Assembly (NCBI GenBank): GCA_017550205.1
Contig: JAFZPS010000005.1
Coordinates: 1 to 13,204 of the forward strand
Direction: 5' to 3'
Length of the DNA: 13,204 nt
Source: Bacilli bacterium
Lineage (GTDB): Bacteria; Bacillota_I; Bacilli_A; RF39; UBA660
The translations under genes and the position numbers were made by a program. Numbering within the stretch: position 1 is the first letter of the stretch; every line of letters starts with the position of its first letter. Below are positions 6,354-13,204 of this stretch, piece by piece. The notes beneath the pieces are model-generated. The model worked only from the letters and a program-made list of their open reading frames with translations. It did not search any database and was not told the DNA's origin.

Positions 6354-8736
6354 ATGGCAAAAGTATTGGGATGATAATAAATCATTTAAAGCTGAAACAG
6401 GAGGAAATAAGAAACCTTATTATATCTTAGTAGAGTTTCCATATCCAAGTGGTGCAGGACTTCATGTAGGACATGTACGTAGTTATACTGCACAAGATGC
6501 TATGGCTAGAATGATGAGAATGCAAGGATATAATGTTTTATAACCAATGGGTTGGGATGCTTTTGGGGCTCCAGCTGAACAATATGCTATAAAGAATCAT
6601 ATTCATCCTAAAGAAGCAGTTAAAGAAAATATTAAGACATTTAAAGCACAAATGAAATCAATTGGGTTCTCATTTGATTGGGATAGAGAGTTTTCTACAA
6701 CTGATCCTGAATATTATAAATGGACTCAATGGCAATTCTTACAATTCTATAAACATGGAATGGCTTATAAGGATACTATTCCAGTTAACTGGTGTCCTAC
6801 TTGTAAGAGTGTATTAAGTAATGAAGATGCTGCTGGTGGAGTTTGTGAAAGATGTGGTTCTCAAGTAGAACAAAAAGAAAAGAGTCAATGGATGCTTAGA
6901 ATGGGAGATTATGCTGAGGATCTATTAAAAGGATTAGATGATACTAATTTTGCTGATAGAGTTAAATTAGGTCAAATTAACTGGATTGGTAAATCAACTG
7001 GAGTTGAAGTTGATGTTGAAATAGTAGGTGGAGGTAAATTCTCTATATTTACTACTTGTCCTGAAACTATTTATGGTATTACATTCTTTGTAATTGCACC
7101 TGATGGAAAACTTATTAAGGAATTAATGCCAAGAGTTGAAAATGTAGATGAAGTTAATGCTTATATTAAGGAAACTGCATTAAAAAGTAATATGGATAGA
7201 ACTGAACTTAATAAAGGTAAAACTGGTGTTGAAGTTAAAGGTATTAAGGCTATTAACCCAGTTAATGGTAAAGAAGTTCCAATATTCTTAGGAGACTTTG
7301 TATTAGGTGATTATGGTACTGGTGCTGTTATGGCTGTACCTAGTCATGATCAAAGAGACTTTGAATATGCAAAAGAGCATAATCTTGAAATTATTCAAGT
7401 AATTGATTGTGGTGATATATCAGAACACGCTATTGAAAAGACTGAATATATGGGACATGATTATAAAATGATTAATTCAGAAGAATTCAATGGTATGACA
7501 GTGGATGTTGCTCGTGAAAAGATATCTGATATGCTTGTTGAAAAAGGATTAGGTAGAAGAGTTAATAATTATAAGATGAGAGACTGGATATTCTCAAGAC
7601 AAAGATTCTGGGGAGAACCAATTCCTATGATTAATTGTCCTAAGTGTGGTTGGGTTCCAGTTCCTGAAGAAGAATTACCATTAGTATTACCTGATGTTGC
7701 AGAATACGAGCCTACTGAAGATGGAGAAAGTCCATTAGCTAATATTACTGATTGGGTAAATTGTAAGTGTCCTAAGTGTGGTTGTGATGCTAAGAGAGAG
7801 ACTGATACAATGCCTAACTGGGCAGGTTCATCTTGGTACTTCTTAAGATTTATGGATGCACATAATGATAAAGAATTTGCTAGTATGGACGCAATGAAAT
7901 ACTGGAATAGAGTAGATTGGTATAATGGTGGTATGGAACATACTGCTAGACACTTACTATATGCAAGATTCTGGGTACAATTCTTATATAATATTGGATT
8001 AGTTCCTCATAAAGAAATGATTTGGACAAGAGTAAGTCATGGTATGGTACTTGGTTCTGATAACGTTAAAATGTCTAAATCTAAAGGGAATGTTATTAAT
8101 CCAGATGATATAGTTAATGAATATGGAGCAGATACATTACGTACATATGAAATGTTTATGGGAGACTATCAAATGGATGCTCCATGGAGTACTGATTCAT
8201 TAAAAGGATGTAAGAGATTTATAGATAAAGTAGCTAGATTAATAGATAAAGTTAATGATAAGTCTGGTTATACTGAAAGTTTAGAGTCTATTCAAAATAA
8301 AACTATTAAAAAGATTGAGTATGATTTAACTCATATGGGTTATAATACTGCTATTTCAAGTTTAATGATTTTAGTAAATGCTTATGATGATTTAGAATCT
8401 ATTACTAAAGAAGACTATCATTTATTACTTACATTATTAAACCCAATTGCTCCTCATATAACTGAAGAGTTAAATGAAATGATTGGATATAAACCAATAT
8501 GTGAGTCTTCATGGCCAGAATATGATGAATCTAAGACAATAGAATCAGTTAAAGAAATAGCTGTTCAAGTAAATGGTAAAGTACGTGGTACTATAGAAGT
8601 ACATGTAGAAGATGATGATAATTCTATTAAAGAAAAGGCTATGGAAAATGATAATGTTAAGAAACATATTGAAGGACATGAAATAGTTAAAATAATAGTT
8701 ATTAAAGGTAAAATAGTTAATATTGTTATAAAATAA
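6328..8736 (+). CDS. leuS: Leucyl-tRNA synthetase, interrupted by an in-frame TAA at codon 72
   Basis: The frame encodes 802 codons of bacterial LeuRS, near the usual length. It shows [12 protein letters not shown] (HIGH motif at 46-49) and [15 protein letters not shown] zinc site lies at Cys156/159 and 173/176. The CP1 editing domain has TCPETIYG and VPSHDQRD, with the conserved Asp344. A second Cys cluster and [12 protein letters not shown] follow, then KMSKS (581-585), the anticodon-binding domain and a C-terminal [11 protein letters not shown]. The enzyme charges tRNA-Leu in the cytoplasm. TAA at 6541-6543 splits it between NVL and PMGWDAFG without a frame change. Restarting at ATG 6547 would lose the HIGH motif and has no Shine-Dalgarno. 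The start ATG 6328 has AAGAAGGGA ten bases upstream and overlaps the membrane-protein gene. As written the product would be dead; a base error, polymorphism or suppression must be considered. Identity is certain. Confidence 0.95.
6541..6543 (+). other. In-frame nonsense codon (TAA) in leuS
   Basis: Codon 72 of leuS reads TAA, flanked by GTT TTA and CCA ATG. The frame before and after is the same, and both flanks match the LeuRS family without a gap, so this is a single-codon substitution, not an indel. From memory, LeuRS proteins have Gln, His, Tyr or Phe here. CAA or TAT would each be one base from TAA. Confidence 0.9.
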
Positions 8737-8758
8737 GGAGGGTTAGACTCCTTATTTT
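8731..8758 (+). terminator. Intrinsic terminator after leuS
   Basis: AAATAAGGAG (8731-8740) pairs with CTCCTTATTT (8748-8757) around a seven-base loop, followed by T residues. The leuS TAA (8734-8736) lies in the stem. The T run merges with the -35 of the next promoter. Confidence 0.85.
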
Positions 8759-8787
8759 TTGACTTTTTTTGAGTGATATGTTATAAT
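8759..8787 (+). promoter_or_regulatory. Strong promoter of the Fic-fold gene
   Basis: TTGACT (8759-8764), a 17-base spacer and TATAAT (8782-8787), with TGT forming an extended -10. It is close to consensus and begins in the T tract of the leuS terminator. Confidence 0.85.
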
Positions 8788-8814
8788 ATAACACGATTTT
8801 TAGGGGTGATGTTT

Positions 8815-9747
8815 ATGTTGTTAAGCGAAACACGAAAAGCCAGAGTCGAAAAGATAGTTGAGGAGAAGATGGCTAGTGGAAAATATCCAGTAGCTGATTT
8901 AACTTTGTTTGATTCAGTTAAGAATTTAGATATACCTGGTGATAGAAAAGTTAAACTTGCAATAGAGTATACTTATGATGAATATATTGATTATTTAAAA
9001 CAAATAAAAGAGTTATTAACTGAACATAAACAAAAAGAATTTCAAAGAACTTTAAAAAATATGGATATTATTGATAACCAAGCACTTGAACAAGAAGATT
9101 CTTTCCTAATTGCTTTAAGTATTCAGGTTACTGGTGATAGAAAATTTGCTATTACTGAAATGATTAAAAATTATGGGAATCCATTAGATAGAGAAAAATT
9201 TTTAAAATACCATGATTTAATATTAAAAGGTACAACAAGTTTTGATAAACTAGGATTTAGAGATAGAAATACTAAGTTTGTTGGTACTTGGGCTCCAACA
9301 GAGGAAGAACCAGATATTAGTTATTTCCCAATAGATTGTAAAGATGTTCCTAAAGCAACAGATTTATTTATGGAATTTTATAATACTCATATAACAGATT
9401 TATCAAAACAGTATGTTGAATTTGTAAGACCAATTGTTTATCATGGTTTATTAGCAGCATTACAATTATTTAATGATGGTAATACACGATATGGTAGATT
9501 ATTCCAACATGTTGAGTTATGGGGAATGTTAAGTCGATATGATGATACTAAAACAGAGTTACCTATACTATATGCAACAAGACAATATGTTCCATATAGA
9601 GAAGACTATAGAAATCTAATTCAAAATATAGTTACACATAAAGATGAAGAGTCTTGGAAAGAATGGATCATGTTTAACTTGAGAAGATTACAAGATGGTA
9701 TGTATAAAGCAGAAGAAGATTTAAAACAAATTACTAAGAGAAGATAA
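8815..9747 (+). CDS. Fic-fold protein with degenerate catalytic motif
   Basis: The protein has 310 residues. The start is ATG 8815, six bases after AGGGGTG (8802-8808); the frame extends upstream to a GTG at 8773, but that would read through the promoter -10. The N-terminal half is helical. A flap-like segment KFVGTWAP (about 155-162) is followed by the Fic core: H210 starts the alpha helix and ten residues on comes QLFNDGNTRYGRL (217-229). In active Fic AMP-transferases this reads HPFxDGNGRxGR. Here the catalytic His is Gln217, Pro is Leu218 and the second Gly is Thr224, while Phe219, Asp221, Gly222, Asn223, Arg225 and Arg228 remain. The nucleotide-binding parts look kept but His-dependent transfer should be lost or changed. 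I see no clear (S/T)xxxE(G/N) inhibitory helix and no small antitoxin gene beside it. Family recognition is good; activity is unknown. Confidence 0.8.
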   Translation: MLLSETRKARVEKIVEEKMASGKYPVADLTLFDSVKNLDIPGDRKVKLAIEYTYDEYIDYLKQIKELLTEHKQKEFQRTLKNMDIIDNQALEQEDSFLIALSIQVTGDRKFAITEMIKNYGNPLDREKFLKYHDLILKGTTSFDKLGFRDRNTKFVGTWAPTEEEPDISYFPIDCKDVPKATDLFMEFYNTHITDLSKQYVEFVRPIVYHGLLAALQLFNDGNTRYGRLFQHVELWGMLSRYDDTKTELPILYATRQYVPYREDYRNLIQNIVTHKDEESWKEWIMFNLRRLQDGMYKAEEDLKQITKRR

Positions 9748-9763
9748 TATCTTCTCTTTTTTT
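9736..9763 (+). terminator. Intrinsic terminator after the Fic-fold gene
   Basis: A perfect 10-bp stem, AAGAGAAGAT (9736-9745) with ATCTTCTCTT (9749-9758), a three-base loop and a seven-T run. The TAA stop (9745-9747) sits at the loop. Confidence 0.88.
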
Positions 9764-9789
9764 CTACAATTTTTTAATATTTAATTATT

Positions 9790-9795
9790 TATAAT
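9790..9795 (+). promoter_or_regulatory. Putative -10 element of the Cse60-like gene
   Basis: A perfect TATAAT lies 15 bases before the ATG at 9811, in an intergenic gap bounded upstream by a terminator. No good -35 is seen at the right distance, so the call rests on the -10 and on the need for a promoter here. Confidence 0.5.
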
Positions 9796-9810
9796 TTACT
9801 TGGTGATTAT

Positions 9811-9987
9811 ATGAAAGTAAAGATATTTGATTATGAAGATGAGATTGATTTAGAAGAAGATATTAATGAATTTATTAATAATAATAATATAGAAGTAATG
9901 GATATTAAGTACCAAGTTAGTTCTTCTATATTTGGTGAAGAACAGATATTTTGTTTCTCTGCTATGATTATTTATATTCAAAAATGA
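9811..9987 (+). CDS. cse60: Cse60-like small protein
   Basis: This 58-residue frame starts with MKVKIFDYEDEIDLEEDINEF and ends with a segment containing DIKYQVSS and GEEQIFCFSAMIIYIQK. That matches my memory of Bacillus Cse60 (about 60 residues, acidic N-terminal half, DIKYS then EQIYCFSAMVIY near the end) along its whole length. In B. subtilis cse60 is a sigma-E sporulation gene of unclear function, but homologues also occur in lineages not known to form spores, so sporulation should not be inferred from it. GGTG (9802-9805) lies five bases before the ATG. The frame is flanked by a terminator upstream and by the next gene's promoter, which overlaps its 3' end. It ends in TGA. The match is from memory and needs a profile search. 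Confidence 0.8.
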   Translation: MKVKIFDYEDEIDLEEDINEFINNNNIEVMDIKYQVSSSIFGEEQIFCFSAMIIYIQK

Positions 9988-9999
9988 ATGTGTTATAAT
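9971..9999 (+). promoter_or_regulatory. Promoter of the small membrane-anchored protein gene
   Basis: Extended -10 TGTTATAAT (9991-9999), with a weak -35 TTTATA (9971-9976) 17 bases away, inside the end of the Cse60-like gene. Four AAT units follow the -10 directly and fill most of the short leader. Confidence 0.65.
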
Positions 10000-10020
10000 A
10001 ATAATAATAGAGGTGTTGAT

Positions 10021-10449
10021 ATGGAATATGCTGATAATACTAAAAAAAATAATAAAGGAAAACTGGTTTTGATACTTGGTATAGTAGTACTAATATTTAC
10101 TTTTGCTGCAATAGGAGTAGTTTGTTGGTTATATACTGAACAATATAATTCTAAAGGAGTAAGTCATTTTTTAGTTGTTACTGTTGATCCAAATAAAGAA
10201 AGAGTAAAAATAGGAAAACTTGATGGTTATAATGTATTTGTAGAAGGGTTAAGTGAATATAAATTTAGAACTTTTTCTGCGGATAATTTATCAGTAAAAG
10301 ATGCTATTGAAAATAACTTAGTATCTATAGATGAATGGAAAAAATATGCTTTTAGTACTAGAAAGGATAATAATTCATTAATACTAGTATTTGAAAACTA
10401 TGAAATATCTCTTACTGGTGATGAATGTTTAATTAGACCACGTTTATAA
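10021..10449 (+). CDS. Single-pass membrane-anchored protein of unknown function
   Basis: The protein has 142 residues. A short polar N-terminus rich in Lys and Asn is followed by one hydrophobic helix (about residues 15-38) and an approximately 100-residue domain. That domain is probably outside the cell and predicted by eye to mix beta strands (HFLVVTVD, RVKIGKLDGYNVFV, LILVFENYEISL) with helices. I do not recognise the fold. The start is ATG 10021, because AGAGGTG (10009-10015) lies five bases upstream. The in-frame ATG at 9988 precedes the -10 and would translate promoter sequence. There are two cysteines, at positions likely to be in the membrane helix and near the C-terminus, and no lipobox. 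It is a single-gene unit with its own promoter and terminator, placed just before the flippase gene. A wall or envelope role is only a guess from location. Confidence 0.75.
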   Translation: MEYADNTKKNNKGKLVLILGIVVLIFTFAAIGVVCWLYTEQYNSKGVSHFLVVTVDPNKERVKIGKLDGYNVFVEGLSEYKFRTFSADNLSVKDAIENNLVSIDEWKKYAFSTRKDNNSLILVFENYEISLTGDECLIRPRL

Positions 10450-10452
10450 TAT

Positions 10453-10477
10453 AAAACAGTCATTAGACTGTTTTTTT
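10453..10477 (+). terminator. Intrinsic terminator before the flippase gene
   Basis: AAAACAGTC (10453-10461) pairs with GACTGTTTT (10466-10474) around ATTA, followed by a seven-T run. The extended -10 of the next gene starts only two bases after the T run. Confidence 0.87.
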
Positions 10478-10478
10478 A

Positions 10479-10487
10479 TGTTATAAT
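10479..10487 (+). promoter_or_regulatory. Extended -10 promoter of the SpoVB/MurJ-like gene
   Basis: TGTTATAAT, identical to the elements before the Fic-fold and single-pass membrane protein genes. No clear -35 is seen because that position is occupied by the terminator hairpin of the preceding gene. Confidence 0.65.
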
Positions 10488-10505
10488 GATAATAGTGGAG
10501 GAATT

Positions 10506-12155
10506 ATGAAAGATGTAACAATGAAAAAGAGTAATTTCGTTAAAGGTGCATTAATCACTACTTTTGGTATTGTTATTGCTAAGATATTAGGTATTTTATA
10601 TGTTATACCATTTCATGCAATAATTGGTGATGAAGGTGGAGCTTTATATGGATATGCTTATACAATTTATGCATTATTTGTGTCTTTAGCATCTGCAGGT
10701 ATTCCTCTAGCTATTTCTAAGTTAGTAAGTGAATATCAAACTATGGGATATTATAGAGCAAAGAGAAGGGTATTTTTATTAGGCAGAAAGATAGCTTTAA
10801 TAACAGGTTTTATTTCATTTATAATTATTCTTGTTACAGCACCACTTTTAGCTAAAGCAGTACTTGGTAATGTAGTAGGTGGAAGTACTATTAAAGATGT
10901 TACTTTTGTTATTAGAGTAATTGGTACGGCTATTTTAATAGTACCTACATTAAGCATATATAGAGGTTATTTTGAAGGACATAGATTATTTAGCCCTCCT
11001 TCAATATCTCAAGTTCTAGAACAGATTACTAGGGTGACAATTATAATACTTGGCAGTTATATGGCTATTAAGGTGTTTAAAATAGATTTAACTAAAGCTG
11101 TAGGTATAGCGTTATTTGGAGCTACTTTAGGGGCTATTATATCTTATATATATTTAGTAGATAAAAGAATTAAAAATAGAAATGTATTTAATGAAAAAAT
11201 AAGAGTAGTTAATGAACCTAAAATTAGTAATAAAACTATATATAAGAAGATACTTTATTATGCAATACCATTTATTATGATAGATATATTTAAATCACTT
11301 TATAATTATGTAGATATGTTTACTGTAGTTAAAGGTTTAGTTAATTATGCTCAGTTTGAAGCAAAGAATGCTGAAGTAATTTATTCTATGTTATCTACTT
11401 GGGCTAATAAATTTAATATGATAATACTTGCTATTTCTACTGGAGTAATAGTTAGTTTAATACCTAATTTAACAGAAAGTATTGTTAAGAAGGAACATGA
11501 TAAAGTAGAAAAGAAAATTAATCAAGCTTTAGGAATACTTCTATATTTAACAGTACCTATGACTTTAGGAATTAGTTTTCTAGCTAAACCTATATGGTTA
11601 TTATTCTATGGAGAAAGTATGTATGGACCTAGTGTATTAAGTTATTATATATTTGTAGGTTTATTTATAGGTTTATTTACTTCACTAATTATAATGATTC
11701 AAATATTAAAAGATAAAAAAGTATTATTAATTAGTTTAGTTACTGGAGTAATTATTAAAATACTATTAAATAATTATTTATTAAAGGCTTTTTATAATTT
11801 AGATATGCCTCCTTATTATGGAGTAATTACTGCTTCTATTATAGGTTATTTAGTATCTTCAATTATATGTTTAGTTGTATTAAAAACAAAATATAAAATT
11901 AATTTTGAAGAAATAGTAAATAATTTTATTAATATAATGTGTTCTGCATTCTTAATGGTATTAGTATTATTTATATGTAAGTTATTTATACCTATTACTT
12001 CTACTAATAGAATTATGAATTTAGTAATTATATTAATTTATACAGTTATAGGGGCTATAGTATACTTTGTATTTAATCATTTTTCTAAATTAACTAATAG
12101 AGTATTCGGAAAAGATATATTCAAAATACTAAGTAAATTATTCTTTAGAAAATAA
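10506..12155 (+). CDS. SpoVB/MurJ-family polysaccharide or lipid II flippase (MOP superfamily)
   Basis: This 549-residue, very hydrophobic protein has about 14 membrane helices spread over its length. The N-terminus has the family pattern: KGALITTFGIVIAKILG, then GDEGGALYGYAYTIYALFVS and SAGIPLAISKLVSEYQ. RGYFEGHRLFSPPSISQVLEQ follows at about residues 155-180. This matches YtgP/SpoVB/MurJ-type members of the MOP flippase group, which carry undecaprenyl-linked sugars such as lipid II across the membrane. Whether it moves lipid II or another polymer precursor cannot be told by eye; YtgP-like housekeeping MurJ is the simplest reading. GGAGG (10497-10501) lies four bases before ATG 10506; a second in-frame ATG at 10521 is too far from it. 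The gene has its own promoter and converges on a FemAB-type wall gene. The family is sure, the substrate inferred. Confidence 0.92.
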   Translation: MKDVTMKKSNFVKGALITTFGIVIAKILGILYVIPFHAIIGDEGGALYGYAYTIYALFVSLASAGIPLAISKLVSEYQTMGYYRAKRRVFLLGRKIALITGFISFIIILVTAPLLAKAVLGNVVGGSTIKDVTFVIRVIGTAILIVPTLSIYRGYFEGHRLFSPPSISQVLEQITRVTIIILGSYMAIKVFKIDLTKAVGIALFGATLGAIISYIYLVDKRIKNRNVFNEKIRVVNEPKISNKTIYKKILYYAIPFIMIDIFKSLYNYVDMFTVVKGLVNYAQFEAKNAEVIYSMLSTWANKFNMIILAISTGVIVSLIPNLTESIVKKEHDKVEKKINQALGILLYLTVPMTLGISFLAKPIWLLFYGESMYGPSVLSYYIFVGLFIGLFTSLIIMIQILKDKKVLLISLVTGVIIKILLNNYLLKAFYNLDMPPYYGVITASIIGYLVSSIICLVVLKTKYKINFEEIVNNFINIMCSAFLMVLVLFICKLFIPITSTNRIMNLVIILIYTVIGAIVYFVFNHFSKLTNRVFGKDIFKILSKLFFRK

Positions 12156-12179
12156 AAAAAGAAGCATTTGCTTCTTTTT
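12156..12179. terminator. Bidirectional intrinsic terminator between flippase and FemAB genes
   Basis: AAAAAGAAGC (12156-12165) pairs with GCTTCTTTTT (12170-12179) around an ATTT loop. T-rich sequence on both strands allows use in both directions. It begins directly after the flippase stop, and the stop codon of the minus-strand gene (12178-12180) lies in its last stem bases. Confidence 0.88.
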
Positions 12180-13204
12180 ATTTTTTACCTATCTTTTTAA
12201 GACTATGATATAGAGAGAATGTTATTTTATACATTCTATACCAGAATTTAGATATTATAAGGTCATATTCACCAATTAATTCTACTACATGACCACCAAA
12301 AGATTTTTTAAATAGATATAATCCAAATAATGGATTTTCTTTTCTAAAGTCACCTGTTATACCATAGAAGTTATATCTTTTATAGTGATTATCTATAGCA
12401 TATTTAACTCCTGCATAGTGAACACTATATGCTGATTGGAATTGCATTAAGTTATCATCTGTTCCCCCAAATAATGATAATACTTCATTACCATAAATTA
12501 GGAATAGGATAGTACCTAATACTTTCTTTTCTCCATATTCATTTATATATTCTTTTATTTTATCTACTTGTTTAGTTAATCTTTCTATATTATCTTTATC
12601 TAATTTATTAGATGATTCATATTTCTTTTCATTCATTTGAAGAATATTATTATCATGTTTATAAATTCTTGTGTTTAGAGCTTTTTTTGTTTCTTCTAAT
12701 TCTGCTTTAGTATTTTCTAAATACTTATTAAAATCTATCTCACCAATAAGTATTTTTAAGATACCAGAATCATATAGATTATCCCACATACCTTCATAAT
12801 AAGATAATGGTCTATCAATAAAGTCTCTTCTATCTCCAGTGTGTTCCATAATAGATTTAAATATTGGTAGTTCATCTCTTGTGATTTCTCTTGTAGTGAT
12901 ACAAGATTTTTCATTTTTTCTTAATATTTGTCTTGTTTTAGACTCCATATCAGCAAGGACCTCGTCTTCTGTTCTACCATTTATTTCTATTACATGCATC
13001 CATCTAGGTTGAAGAGTATCTTGCATTAAGTTAAATCCATAGAATTTATATCCTAATTTCTTAAGATTTTCAACTGACTTTTTATTATCATATCCACCTT
13101 CAACTATATTACCATCGTTATCACGTTCTTGGTATTCTACATATGGATCTATTTTTACAAATATTCCACCTTTTTCTTTTACAAATTTTTTTAATTCTAC
13201 TGTG
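12178..13204 (-). CDS. FemAB/FemX-MurM-type peptidoglycan cross-bridge aminoacyltransferase, 5' end missing
   Basis: The frame is open from the stop at 12178-12180 to the right edge, giving 341 residues and continuing beyond; the internal ATG at 13026 is not the start. Residues upstream of that ATG (VKIDPYVEY, then KLGYKFYGFN) are typical of the first GNAT-like lobe. Next come MQDTLQPRW, a Ser/Arg/Lys-rich helix and an antiparallel coiled-coil insert (roughly the middle 70 residues, Lys/Glu-rich). A second GNAT lobe follows, with LFGGTDDNLMQFQSAYSVHYAGVKYA and FYGITGDF, then GLYLFKKSFGG. This is the FemA/FemX/MurM architecture with the coiled-coil arm. Such enzymes use aminoacyl-tRNA to add cross-bridge residues to lipid II. 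Full members have about 400-430 residues, so some 60-90 N-terminal residues are missing. A probable functional partner, the flippase, converges from the other side. Confidence 0.93.
   Translation of the reverse strand, partial: TVELKKFVKEKGGIFVKIDPYVEYQERDNDGNIVEGGYDNKKSVENLKKLGYKFYGFNLMQDTLQPRWMHVIEINGRTEDEVLADMESKTRQILRKNEKSCITTREITRDELPIFKSIMEHTGDRRDFIDRPLSYYEGMWDNLYDSGILKILIGEIDFNKYLENTKAELEETKKALNTRIYKHDNNILQMNEKKYESSNKLDKDNIERLTKQVDKIKEYINEYGEKKVLGTILFLIYGNEVLSLFGGTDDNLMQFQSAYSVHYAGVKYAIDNHYKRYNFYGITGDFRKENPLFGLYLFKKSFGGHVVELIGEYDLIISKFWYRMYKITFSLYHSLKKIGKK

Noticed and set aside
6541..6543. Genetic code change (TAA as sense) or programmed frameshift
   Set aside because: TAA ends at least six other genes here at sensible places, and the frame is the same on both sides, so neither a general reassignment nor a frameshift explains it.
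6547..8736. A separate gene starting at ATG 6547
   Set aside because: There is no Shine-Dalgarno before it, the preceding 71 codons are the LeuRS N-terminus in the same frame, and the product would lack the HIGH motif. It is the second part of an interrupted leuS.
8773..8814. GTG 8773 as start of the Fic-fold gene
   Set aside because: It precedes the TATAAT at 8782-8787; AGGGGTG at 8802-8808 serves ATG 8815.
8815..9747. Fic toxin-antitoxin module
   Set aside because: No small antitoxin gene lies next to it, no clear inhibitory-helix motif is visible and the catalytic His is missing.
9988..10020. ATG 9988 as start of the single-pass membrane protein
   Set aside because: Translation would run through the -10 element and the AAT repeat; AGAGGTG at 10009-10015 serves ATG 10021.
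10751..10957. Minus-strand frame inside the flippase gene
   Set aside because: It is opposite conserved membrane helices of the flippase; low-complexity hydrophobic content comes from the antisense of TM codons.
12178..13026. A complete FemAB gene starting at ATG 13026
   Set aside because: The frame stays open to the right edge and the upstream residues fit the family, so the gene is partial and 13026 is an internal Met.

Overview
The window is very AT-rich bacterial DNA with strong Shine-Dalgarno sites, TTA/TAA-type codon use, tight gene packing, a T-box leader in front of an aminoacyl-tRNA synthetase, and Gram-positive-type wall genes (VanY-like carboxypeptidase, SpoVB/MurJ-like flippase, FemX/MurM-like aminoacyltransferase). 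This points to a low-GC member of the Bacillota, plausibly an uncultured gut Bacilli or Erysipelotrichia-like lineage. That placement is an inference from gene content and composition. The genetic code is standard: TAA, TAG and TGA all end genes here and TGG is Trp.

Layout. 1-309 is the 3' end of an SPFH/band-7 gene. It converges, through a shared bidirectional terminator, on a minus-strand YtqA/YhcC-type radical SAM gene (ATG at 1261). Diverging from that, 1343-2467 is a membrane-anchored VanY-type D,D-carboxypeptidase. 2547-4961 is a GH31 glycosidase-like protein, coupled to a helical protein of unknown function (4971-5732). A leucine T-box (about 5763-5960) then controls a small membrane protein (5970-6353) that overlaps leuS (6328-8736). 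leuS carries an in-frame TAA at codon 72. After it come a Fic-fold protein with a changed catalytic motif (8815-9747), a small Cse60-like protein (9811-9987), a single-pass membrane protein of unknown function (10021-10449), and a SpoVB/MurJ-family flippase (10506-12155). The flippase converges on a FemAB-type gene whose 5' end lies beyond the right edge (12178-13204, minus strand).

How the genes work together. Three genes act on peptidoglycan: stem-peptide trimming, lipid-linked precursor export and cross-bridge addition. They are separate transcription units, not one operon. Leucine supply is sensed by the T-box, which reads a Leu codon (CTT) and offers a UGGU bulge suited to the ACCA end of tRNA-Leu. 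Because the small membrane protein lies between the leader and leuS, it should be induced along with leuS.

Most interesting points: the nonsense codon in the only visible leuS; a Fic domain whose catalytic His is Gln; a GH31 enzyme with Ser at the usual acid/base Asp; a T-box-controlled membrane protein of unknown function; and a recurring extended -10 element (TGTTATAAT) placed so close to start codons that naive start calls would run coding sequence through the promoters. I saw no mobile element, CRISPR array, tRNA or rRNA. No stretch over 300 bases lacks a gene; the longest is the 237-base T-box leader region.
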